From: Micromonospora gifhornensis | Lineage (GTDB): Bacteria; Actinomycetota; Actinomycetes; Mycobacteriales; Micromonosporaceae | DNA: 47,997 nt | Direction: 5' to 3' | Assembly (NCBI RefSeq): GCF_016863515.1 | Contig: NZ_BOPA01000050.1 | Coordinates: 1-47,997 of the forward strand | Part shown: one piece after another, positions 32,630 to 42,218 of the stretch | Position numbering within the stretch: the first letter of the stretch is position 1 | Layout: every line of letters begins with the position of its first letter | The notes under the pieces: generated by a model | Told to the model about the DNA's origin: nothing | Seen by the model: only the letters and a program-made list of their open reading frames with translations | Databases searched by the model: none | Made by a program: the position numbers and the translations under genes

Positions 32630-34453
32630 GTGGCCGGTACGACCGACCTTGCCGCGGTGTGGACGGCGACCACGGATGAACTCGCCGACGAGATCATCTC
32701 TGCACAGCAGCGGGCGTACCTGCGGTTGACCCGGTTACGGGCCATCGTCGAGGACACCGCGCTGCTCTCCGTGCCCGACGCCTTCACCCGAGACGTGATC
32801 GAGTCGCGACTGCGACCGGCCATCACCGAGGCGCTCACCCGCCGGCTCGGCCGACCGATCCAGGTAGCTGTCACCGTTCGGCTACCCGAGGACGGCCGTA
32901 CCGAGGGCACTGTCTACCACAGCGCCGCAGAATCCGGGCCGGCCGTTCACGACGGCGGCCCGGTCGACTTCTCCGGCCCGGCCGAGTCGGGGGCGACCAC
33001 CGACGACCGCCAGCAGCTTCCGCTCATTCCCGAACAGCACCACCCCCACCGGTACGACCGACCAGTACCGGAGTCTCCCCACGTCACCGACGGCGGGCCG
33101 CGTACCGGCCCACCCGTGGCCGACGGCCAGGAGACCCTCTTCGGCGCGGCGTTCGGTGAGCCCGGCCGCTCGGCTGGGGAAGCGCGGCGGCAACCCCAGC
33201 GACTCGGCTTCGCCGACCGGGCCGGCCAGCTGGACCCGCCGACCCCCGGCCCGCGCGGGTTCGCCGGCCGGTACGGCGACGATCCCGGAGTCTCTCCCCG
33301 CGACCAGCACGTGATCCGCTCGCTGCCCGGCGACGGTGGTGGCACCGACAGCGGCCCCGGCCGCAGCGGCACGGACCACCGCACCCGGGACGACCGGCGG
33401 CTGCCCGCCGGCGCGGACAGCGGCGGCAACCGTCTCAACCCGAAGTACATGTTCGAGACGTTCGTCATCGGCTCGTCCAACCGGTTCGCCCATGCCGCCT
33501 CCGTCGCGGTGGCCGAGTCACCGGCGAAGGCGTACAACCCGCTGTTCATCTACGGCAGTTCCGGGCTGGGCAAGACCCACCTGCTGCACGCCATCGGGCA
33601 CTACGCCACCACGCTGGGCAACGCCCGCTCGGTCCGGTACGTCTCCACCGAAGAGTTCACCAACGACTTCATCAACTCGCTGCGCGACGACAAGACCAGC
33701 GCCTTCCAGCGCCGCTACCGCGACGTCGACATCCTGTTGATCGACGACATCCAGTTCCTGGAGAACCGCGAGCGGACCCAGGAGGAGTTCTTCCACACCT
33801 TCAACACGCTGCACAACGCCAACAAGCAGATCGTGATCACCTCGGACCGCTCGCCGAAGCAGCTCGCCACGCTGGAGGACCGGCTGCGGACCCGCTTCGA
33901 GTGGGGCCTGCTGGCCGACATCCAGCCGCCGGACCTGGAGACCCGGATCGCGATTCTGCAGAAGAAGGCGGCGCAGGAGCGGCTGTACGCCCCGCCGGAC
34001 GTGTTGGAGTTCATCGCCTCCCGGGTGTCGAACTCGATCCGGGAGTTGGAGGGGGCCCTGATCAGGGTCACCGCCTTCGCCAGCCTGACCCGCTCCAGCG
34101 TCGAGCTGTCGCTGGCCGAGGAGGTGCTGCGGGACTTCATCCCGGACGGCGCCGGCCCGGAGATCACCGCCGACCAGATCATGGTCTCCACCGCCGACTA
34201 CTTCGGCGTCAGCCTGGAGGACCTGCGCGGCCACTCCCGCTCCCGGGTGCTCGTCAACGCCCGTCAGGTGGCCATGTACCTGTGTCGCGAGCTGACCGAC
34301 CTGTCGCTGCCCCGCATCGGTCAGGCGTTCGGTGGCCGGGACCACACCACCGTCATGCACGCCGACCGGAAGATCCGGCAGCAGATGGCCGAGCGGCGCT
34401 CGCTCTACAACCAGATCGCCGAGCTGACCAACCGGATCAAGCAGAACACCTGA
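32630..34453 (+). CDS. dnaA: Chromosomal replication initiator protein DnaA
   Basis: DnaA binds DnaA boxes and melts oriC. From GTG 32630 the product is 607 residues. Domain I covers about 1-95. Domain II is a long disordered linker of about 170 residues, as in Streptomyces. The AAA+ domain has Walker A GSSGLGKTH (about 308) and Walker B LLIDDIQFLENRERTQEEFF (about 369). Domain IV has the DNA-binding signature GRDHTTVMHADRKI (about 568). The start is chosen because VAGTTDLAAVWTATTDELADEI matches actinobacterial DnaA; GAGGGGG lies about 11 nt before it. A DnaA box upstream suggests autoregulation. oriC follows directly. Confidence 0.97.
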   Translation: MAGTTDLAAVWTATTDELADEIISAQQRAYLRLTRLRAIVEDTALLSVPDAFTRDVIESRLRPAITEALTRRLGRPIQVAVTVRLPEDGRTEGTVYHSAAESGPAVHDGGPVDFSGPAESGATTDDRQQLPLIPEQHHPHRYDRPVPESPHVTDGGPRTGPPVADGQETLFGAAFGEPGRSAGEARRQPQRLGFADRAGQLDPPTPGPRGFAGRYGDDPGVSPRDQHVIRSLPGDGGGTDSGPGRSGTDHRTRDDRRLPAGADSGGNRLNPKYMFETFVIGSSNRFAHAASVAVAESPAKAYNPLFIYGSSGLGKTHLLHAIGHYATTLGNARSVRYVSTEEFTNDFINSLRDDKTSAFQRRYRDVDILLIDDIQFLENRERTQEEFFHTFNTLHNANKQIVITSDRSPKQLATLEDRLRTRFEWGLLADIQPPDLETRIAILQKKAAQERLYAPPDVLEFIASRVSNSIRELEGALIRVTAFASLTRSSVELSLAEEVLRDFIPDGAGPEITADQIMVSTADYFGVSLEDLRGHSRSRVLVNARQVAMYLCRELTDLSLPRIGQAFGGRDHTTVMHADRKIRQQMAERRSLYNQIAELTNRIKQNT

Positions 34454-34472
34454 GGGCGTACGCGCCCGTACG

Positions 34473-34503
34473 AGCCCGGCTGGGATCCCCCGGCCGGGCT
34501 TTC
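34473..34503 (+). terminator. Terminator after dnaA
   Basis: AGCCCGGC (34473-34480) pairs with GCCGGGCT (34493-34500) around a 12-nt loop and is followed by TTT at 34500-34502. It starts 20 nt after the dnaA stop. Confidence 0.75.
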
Positions 34504-34559
34504 TGGTGCCGGGTGAGTTGACTCTCGACGAGGTGTAGACCACAGCATCGAGGCCGTGA

Positions 34560-35050
34560 CCACACAGGTTCCCACTCGTTGTCCACAGCTCGTCACCCAC
34601 AGGCTGTGGACAACCACGCACTGCATATGGCCGGTTACCCACAGGCTGTGGAGAAAAGCTGGGGACAACGTTGTGGACGCCTGTGGACGCCTGGGGACAG
34701 CCGTTCGCTCTGTCCACCGCGGACGACCCACCTGTGGGGAAGCTGTTGAAGGTTCTGGGGAAAACCGGCGTCGCGACGGCCACCCCGATCCACAGGGCTG
34801 GGGAGAAAGTCGGTGGATAACCGGTGGATAACCAGTGGACAGCGGTGGACAACTGGGGACACCGGACCCACCTGTGGACCGACGGCCCAGTTGTACCCCG
34901 GGTTCTCCACAGCAAAACCACCGGTGGATAACGCGCTGACCTGGGCAGATGAGGGTTCTCCACAGTTTGCACAGGTGCGATGAAGACGATGAGTTATCTC
35001 TTCTAAAAGAACGAAAACCAATCATCACCGTTGGACTTCCTGTGGATCGT
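34560..35050. other. oriC: Replication origin oriC
   Basis: The dnaA-dnaN gap (765 bp) is crowded with DnaA-box words on both strands: TTGTCCACA 34579, TGTGGACAA 34605, TTACCCACA 34635, TGTGGAGAA 34647, TGTGGACGC 34672 and 34682, GGTGGATAA 34812, 34823 and 34923, GGTGGACAA 34844, TTCTCCACA 34903 and 34956, and TGTGGATCG 35041. Most deviate from TTATCCACA towards the G/C-richer forms known in actinobacteria. An AT-rich patch at about 34983-35030 (GAGTTATCTCTTCTAAAAG and beyond) is the best candidate for the unwinding element. Bases 35060-35218 upstream of dnaN probably hold its promoter. Confidence 0.93.
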
Positions 35051-35218
35051 TGGATTGCTGCCGAACTCAGTCGTCAGCACCGACACGAACCACGGGGTCG
35101 GACGCACAGCCGATACCCACGCGCCCTAAGGTGCGAGGGGTACCGCACGCCAGGCGGGTCGGTGGGCAGCGGCCGGCATGAGAGAGTTGACGACGTCGAC
35201 GTCGACGCGGAGGCATTG

Positions 35219-36352
35219 ATGAAGTTCCGAGTGGAGCGCGACGCGCTCGCCGAGGCCGTGGCCTGGACCGCAAAGAGCCTGCCCAACCGGCCGTCCGTAC
35301 CGGTGCTGGCCGGCGTGATGCTCCGTGTCACCGACGGCACCCTGCAGGTGTCCGGCTTCGACTACGAGGTGTCCAGCCAGGTGACGGTGGAGGTACAGGG
35401 CGACGCCGACGGCGCCGCGCTGGTCTCCGGTCGCCTACTGGCCGAGATCACCAAGGCACTGCCCGGCAAGCCGGTGGACATCGCCGCAGTCGGCGCGCAC
35501 CTCGAACTGGTCTGCGGCAGCGCCCGGTTCACCCTGCCCACCATGCCGGTGGAGGACTATCCGGCCCTGCCGGAGATGCCGGAGAGCGCCGGCACGATCG
35601 ACGCGGCCGCTTTCGCCGCCGCCGTCGCCCAGGTGGCCGTCGCGGCCAGCCGGGACGAGACGCTGCCGATGATGACCGGCGTACGCGTCGAGCTGTCCGG
35701 CGGCACCCTGTCGATGCTCGCCACCGACCGCTACCGCCTCGCCCTGCGCGAGATGGAGTGGAACCCCGACGACCCGGAGATCAGTATCAACGCGCTGGTG
35801 CCGGCCCGCACCCTCAACGACACCGCCAAGGCGCTTGGCCCGCTCGGCGGCCAGGTCACCATGGCGGTGTCCCAGGGCACAGCCGGTGAAGGCATGATCG
35901 GATTCTCCGGCGGCACCCGGCGCACCACCAGCCGCCTGCTCGACGGCGCCAACTACCCGCCGGTGCGCTCACTCTTCCCCGCCAGCCACAACGCCGAGGC
36001 CCGGGTGCCGGTCAGCACCCTCATCGAGGTCGTCAAGCGAGTCGCCCTGGTCGCCGAGCGCACCACCCCCGTGCTGCTCAGCTTCAGCGCCGACGGGCTG
36101 GTCGTCGAGGCCGGCGGCACCGAGGAGGCACGGGCCAGCGAGGCGATGGAGGCCACCTTCACCGGCGAGCCACTCACCATCGGCTTCAACCCGCAGTACC
36201 TCATCGACGGGCTGGCAAACCTCGGCGCGCAGTTCGCCGTACTCCAGTTCGTCGACGCCTTCAAGCCGGCGGTCATTTCCCCAGCTGGCGAGGATGGCGA
36301 GCTCATCGGTGGGTACCGGTACCTCATCATGCCGATCCGCGTATCCCGCTGA
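35219..36352 (+). CDS. dnaN: DNA polymerase III beta subunit (sliding clamp)
   Basis: The clamp tethers DNA polymerase to DNA as a dimer ring. The 377-residue protein has the three repeated clamp domains; it starts MKFRVERDALAEAVAWTAKSLPNRP and ends GGYRYLIMPIRVSR, where the terminal PxR segment forms part of the binding pocket. ATG 35219 has GGAGG just 5 nt upstream. The frame stays open to 34949 but that part is in oriC. It starts the rightward dnaN-gnd-recF-dciA set. Confidence 0.97.
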   Translation: MKFRVERDALAEAVAWTAKSLPNRPSVPVLAGVMLRVTDGTLQVSGFDYEVSSQVTVEVQGDADGAALVSGRLLAEITKALPGKPVDIAAVGAHLELVCGSARFTLPTMPVEDYPALPEMPESAGTIDAAAFAAAVAQVAVAASRDETLPMMTGVRVELSGGTLSMLATDRYRLALREMEWNPDDPEISINALVPARTLNDTAKALGPLGGQVTMAVSQGTAGEGMIGFSGGTRRTTSRLLDGANYPPVRSLFPASHNAEARVPVSTLIEVVKRVALVAERTTPVLLSFSADGLVVEAGGTEEARASEAMEATFTGEPLTIGFNPQYLIDGLANLGAQFAVLQFVDAFKPAVISPAGEDGELIGGYRYLIMPIRVSR

Positions 36353-36390
36353 TCGCAGAGAACCAGCACCCCACGAAAGGTAACGACGAG

Positions 36391-37263
36391 ATGCAGCTCG
36401 GCCTGGTAGGCCTCGGTCGGATGGGCGGCAACATGCGCGAGCGACTGCGCGCCGCCGGACACGAGGTGGTCGGTCTTGACCACAACGCGGAGCTGAGTGA
36501 CGTCGCGAACGCGTCGGAACTGGCCGAGAAACTGGCTGCTCCCCGCGCGGTCTGGGTGATGGTGCCCGCCGCCGTCACCGACGCCACCATCGACGAACTG
36601 GCCGAGGTACTCGGCGAAGGCGACATCATCATCGACGGCGGCAACTCGCGCTTCAGCGACGACGCACCGCGAGCCGAACGGCTCAACGAGCGCGGCATCG
36701 GCTACGTCGACGTGGGTGTCTCCGGAGGCGTCTGGGGCCGGCAGAACGGCTACGGCCTGATGGTCGGCGGCTCCCAGGAGCACGTCGACCGGCTCATGCC
36801 GATCTTCGAGGCGCTCAAGCCCGAGGGCGACTTCGGCTTCGTGCACGCCGGGCCGGTCGGTGCCGGCCACTACGCCAAGATGGTGCACAACGGCATCGAG
36901 TACGGCCTGATGCACGCCTACGCCGAGGGCTACGAGCTGATGACCGCCTCCGAGCTGGTCACCAACGTGCCCGGCGTGATCAAGTCCTGGCGGGAAGGCA
37001 CCGTCGTCCGGTCCTGGCTGCTGGACCTGCTCGACCGCGCGCTCGACGAGGACCCGGAACTGGCTCAGCTGACCGACTACACCGAGGACACCGGCGAAGG
37101 CCGCTGGACGGTCGACGAGGCGGTCCGCCTCGCCGTACCGCTGCACGTCATCACCGCCTCGCTGTACGCCCGGTTCGCCTCCCGCCAGGACGAGTCGCCG
37201 GCCCTGAAGGCCGTCTCCGCGCTGCGCCAGCAGTTCGGCGGCCACGCCGTCCGCAAGCGCTGA
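36391..37263 (+). CDS. gnd: 6-phosphogluconate dehydrogenase, decarboxylating (short form)
   Basis: The enzyme oxidises 6-phosphogluconate to ribulose 5-phosphate and CO2. The 290-residue protein is the short form (about 300 residues versus about 470). It has the dinucleotide motif LGLVGLGRMGGNM, the substrate motifs IIDGGNSRFSDD and DVGVSGGVWG, and the catalytic lysine in GPVGAGHYAKMVHNGIEYG. After the NAD(P) motif, Asp (VVGLDHN) instead of Arg suggests NAD preference (inference). The ATG is preceded by GAAAGG. Its place between dnaN and recF is the usual actinobacterial arrangement. Confidence 0.95.
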   Translation: MQLGLVGLGRMGGNMRERLRAAGHEVVGLDHNAELSDVANASELAEKLAAPRAVWVMVPAAVTDATIDELAEVLGEGDIIIDGGNSRFSDDAPRAERLNERGIGYVDVGVSGGVWGRQNGYGLMVGGSQEHVDRLMPIFEALKPEGDFGFVHAGPVGAGHYAKMVHNGIEYGLMHAYAEGYELMTASELVTNVPGVIKSWREGTVVRSWLLDLLDRALDEDPELAQLTDYTEDTGEGRWTVDEAVRLAVPLHVITASLYARFASRQDESPALKAVSALRQQFGGHAVRKR

Positions 37264-37279
37264 CCGGCACCCGGCCCCC

Positions 37280-38413
37280 GTGTACGTCCGCCGGCTCGAA
37301 CTTGTCGACTTCCGCTCGTACGAGCGGGTCGGTGTCGACCTCGAACCGGGGCCGAACATCCTCATCGGCGCCAACGGCGTCGGCAAGACCAACCTGGTCG
37401 AGGCGCTCGGCTACGTGGCGACCCTGGACTCGCACCGGGTCGCCACCGACGCCCCGCTGGTGCGGATGGGTGCCACCGCAGCGGTGATCCGTTGCGCGGT
37501 CGTACACGAGGGCCGGGAACTGCTCGTCGAGTTGGAGATCGTGCCCGGCAAGGCCAACCGGGCCCGACTCGGCCGATCCCCGGCCCGCCGCGCCCGCGAC
37601 GTGCTCGGCGCACTGCGGCTGGTGCTCTTCGCCCCGGAGGACCTCGAACTCGTCCGGGGCGACCCCGCCGAACGCCGCCGCTACCTCGACGACCTGCTGG
37701 TGCTGCGCCAGCCCCGCTACGCGGGCGTACGGGCCGACTACGACCGGGTGATCAAACAGCGCAACGCGCTGCTGCGTACCGCGTACCTGGCCCGCAAGAC
37801 CGGAGGCACCCGCGGCGGTGACCTGTCGACGCTGGCCGTCTGGGACACCCACCTCGCCCGGCACGGCGCCGAACTGCTCGCCGGCCGGCTGGAACTGGTC
37901 GCCGCGCTCACCCCGCACGTGGCCAGGGCGTACGACGCGGTGGCCGCCGGGCGCGGCGCGGCCACGATCGCCTACCGGCCCTCGGTCGAACTGACCGAGC
38001 CGACCACCGACCGGGAAACCCTCGCCAAGGTGCTCGCCACCGCCCTGGAGGAGCAGCGCTCCGCCGAGATCGAACGCGGCACCACCCTGGTCGGCCCACA
38101 CCGCGACGACCTCACCCTCAACCTCGGCCCACTACCCGCCAAGGGGTACGCCAGCCACGGCGAATCCTGGTCGTACGCGCTCGCCCTCCGGCTCGCCGGC
38201 TACGACCTGCTCCGCAACGACGGCATCGAACCCGTCCTCGTCCTCGACGACGTCTTCGCCGAGTTGGACGCCGGCCGCCGTGACCGACTCGCCGAACTGG
38301 TCGGCGGGGCGAGCCAACTCCTGGTGACCTGCGCGGTCGCCGACGATGTACCCGACGCCCTCCGCGGTGCCCGGTACGAGGTGTCGGAGGGAACGGTGCG
38401 ACGTGCCGGATGA
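37280..38413 (+). CDS. recF: DNA replication and repair protein RecF
   Basis: RecF is an SMC-like ATPase that helps load RecA at gaps. The 377-residue protein starts MYVRRLELVDFRSYERVGVDLEPG, has Walker A GANGVGKTN (about 32-40), the signature-like region near 110-130 (FAPEDLELVRGDPAERRRYLDDLL) and Walker B PVLVLDDVFAELDAGRRD (about 315). Start GTG 37280 lies 16 bp after gnd. Its 3' end overlaps dciA by 11 bp, suggesting coupled translation. Confidence 0.96.
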   Translation: MYVRRLELVDFRSYERVGVDLEPGPNILIGANGVGKTNLVEALGYVATLDSHRVATDAPLVRMGATAAVIRCAVVHEGRELLVELEIVPGKANRARLGRSPARRARDVLGALRLVLFAPEDLELVRGDPAERRRYLDDLLVLRQPRYAGVRADYDRVIKQRNALLRTAYLARKTGGTRGGDLSTLAVWDTHLARHGAELLAGRLELVAALTPHVARAYDAVAAGRGAATIAYRPSVELTEPTTDRETLAKVLATALEEQRSAEIERGTTLVGPHRDDLTLNLGPLPAKGYASHGESWSYALALRLAGYDLLRNDGIEPVLVLDDVFAELDAGRRDRLAELVGGASQLLVTCAVADDVPDALRGARYEVSEGTVRRAG

Positions 38414-39005
38414 GTCGACGAACCCCCGCAACGACGGCGACCGGGCCGCAGCCCGGCGTCCGGCGTCCGGCAACCCGGCCGACGCGAAGACCCCCGACGT
38501 ACCGGACGGGGTCACCGGGCCGGAACTGGCCCGCGCGGTGCTCGACGCCGCCAAGGCCAGACGGGCCGCGACGGCACGACCCCGCCGCGCGACCGACGGG
38601 ACCGGCGGTGAGCGGCGTCTCCGCGGCTACTCCGGCCCCGGACCCGACCCCCGCGACCCGCAACCACTCGGCGCGGTGCTCAACCGGCTGGTCAAGGCGC
38701 GCGGCTGGCAACAGCCCGCCGCCGAGGCGACCGTCTTCGGTGCCTGGGAGAAGGTCGTCGGGCCGGAGGTGGCCCAGCACAGCCGCCCGGTCAAACTGGA
38801 GAACGGCGAACTGACCATGGAAGCCCGATCCACCGCGTGGGCGACCCAGCTGCGCCTACTCGCCGGCTCACTGCTGCAACAGATCGGCCGTGAGATCGGC
38901 CACAACGTCGTCCGCAGACTGCACATCCACGGCCCGGCCGCACCGTCCTGGTCCCGGGGGCCCCGCCGGGTACGCGGTCGAGGCCCCCGGGACACCTACG
39001 GCTGA
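38403..39005 (+). CDS. dciA: DUF721 family protein, DciA-like helicase loader/operator
   Basis: DUF721 proteins include DciA, which interacts with the replicative helicase DnaB in bacteria without DnaC-type loaders; M. tuberculosis Rv0004 at this locus is such a protein. The 200-residue product has a disordered N-terminal half and a DciA domain (about 100-180) with AVLNRLVKARGW, FGAWEKVVGPEVAQHSRP and TAWATQLRLLAGSLLQQI. The C-terminus is basic. GTG 38403 is preferred: GGAGGG lies 11 nt upstream and it overlaps the end of recF slightly. Confidence 0.92.
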   Translation: MPDESTNPRNDGDRAAARRPASGNPADAKTPDVPDGVTGPELARAVLDAAKARRAATARPRRATDGTGGERRLRGYSGPGPDPRDPQPLGAVLNRLVKARGWQQPAAEATVFGAWEKVVGPEVAQHSRPVKLENGELTMEARSTAWATQLRLLAGSLLQQIGREIGHNVVRRLHIHGPAAPSWSRGPRRVRGRGPRDTYG

Positions 39006-39019
39006 CCCGGCCCGCCGAA

Positions 39020-39601
39020 CTACGACTGGGCCGCCCGCCGCGGTGCCGCCGACTCGGCGTACACCGCGAAGCCCCGGTCGGCGCAGCGCCGGTAGAAGGC
39101 CGCCACCACACTCAGCTCCGCACAGGTGAAGGTCCACTGCGGCGCGGCCCCGCTGTCGTCACGCAACGCCTCCAGCCGGCTGTCCAGCCAGCGCAGCTGC
39201 TGCTCGGCCAGGCGACCGTCGGACAACAGCGAACGAAGCACCACACCGACCGACTCGAAACCGACAGCCTCACCGTGCGGCCGGTGCGCGGCGACGAACC
39301 GCTCGATGCCGCTGGCGATCCAGGCGCACCCGTCCGGGTCGATGACCGGGTCCTCGTCCTCCGCCGCCGCCTCGGTGGCGTAGAGCACCCCGTCCAGACC
39401 GAGAATCAGATCCACCACCTCGGTGTACGCGGTGGCCCGCACGGTGCCGGTCTTCGCGATCAGCTCCGCGAGCGCAGCGGTCGGGGCCGAGATCCCCGGC
39501 ACATCGACGATTTCGCCGAAGTCGACGAACTCGGCCGGTGCGACCGGGTCGTAGAAGCGGCCGGTCCGCGGCCACTGGACCGCGACGTTGTCCAGCCCCA
39601 T
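39020..39601 (-). CDS. Hypothetical protein, actinobacterial
   Basis: I do not recognise a family. The 193-residue protein (MGLDNVAVQWP) is acidic with no signal peptide or membrane segment. It has a helix-rich look, one Cys in CAWIASGIERFVAAHRPHG and one in TFTCAELS. ATG 39601 is preferred over a GTG at 39622. It is the only minus-strand gene inside the rightward recF-gyrA cluster and converges with dciA (14 bp between stops), diverging from gyrB. Codon choice (GC-rich third positions) matches the neighbours, so it is likely real. Confidence 0.75.
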   Translation of the reverse strand: MGLDNVAVQWPRTGRFYDPVAPAEFVDFGEIVDVPGISAPTAALAELIAKTGTVRATAYTEVVDLILGLDGVLYATEAAAEDEDPVIDPDGCAWIASGIERFVAAHRPHGEAVGFESVGVVLRSLLSDGRLAEQQLRWLDSRLEALRDDSGAAPQWTFTCAELSVVAAFYRRCADRGFAVYAESAAPRRAAQS

Positions 39602-40142
39602 CTGGTGTCCACCTCTCCACAAGCACAGGTCGAGTCGATCGGGTCGATCGTCCGGTTCCGACCGGAAAAGATCAAGGCCGACCGTTGACCCGTGTGCCGG
39701 AAAACGCCCGCCGTGGACGGTACCGGCTCACTCTCGGCGACCGTCGGACCCCCGGCCTGGATCGCCGTCACGCGGCAGATCGGCTGATCATGCCTTGGCG
39801 TGTAGGGGGAGTCGCAGACGGCGCGGTTCGGCCCGCTACGTGAATCTGAGCCGCCGCGAAGGGGTGCCGAGTGGTGGTTCTATCGCCCGCGCACAGTAAG
39901 ATTGGTGTGAGACGAAGACCCGGTGCGGAGCGACGCTTCGTGGGCCCGGTGCGGGCCCCCGAACATTGTCCGACTCGGGTCGAGCCGATCGCGATCCGCG
40001 GGCAACCGCGGCGACCGGCGCGTTCGGCCCGTACCCCGGAATTGTGCCAGGTACCGGTCCGCGTGCCGACGTCGCGCCCTGTCCGCCGAACCCGCGCTCG
40101 ACGTGCCTGACGGCACGCTCGGGTGCGAGAAAGTGGCCGAGG
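39602..40142 (+). promoter_or_regulatory. Divergent region before gyrB
   Basis: This 541-bp gap holds no supported gene. It must carry promoters for the minus-strand hypothetical gene and gyrB. TAAGAT at 39897-39902 is a possible -10 element for gyrB with no good -35, leaving a leader of about 240 nt. DNA supercoiling control of gyrB is expected from other species but not visible here. Confidence 0.4.
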
Positions 40143-42089
<1,947 letters not shown>

Positions 42090-42142
42090 CGGGCCCGACG
42101 GCCGGTGCGGAGCTGATCCGAGCCGGCCGCCGGTCCACAGAG

Positions 42143-42182
42143 TTATCCACAGCTTGGCCGCTATCCACAGCTGTTATCCACA
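42143..42182. promoter_or_regulatory. Three DnaA-box words in the gyrB-gyrA gap
   Basis: TTATCCACA at 42143-42151 and 42174-42182 are perfect consensus DnaA boxes; CTATCCACA at 42161-42169 differs at the first base. All face the same way, 37 to 76 bp before the gyrA start. Confidence 0.85.
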
Positions 42183-42218
42183 GCACAAAAACGACTCTGA
42201 GTCTGATAAGGGTAAACA

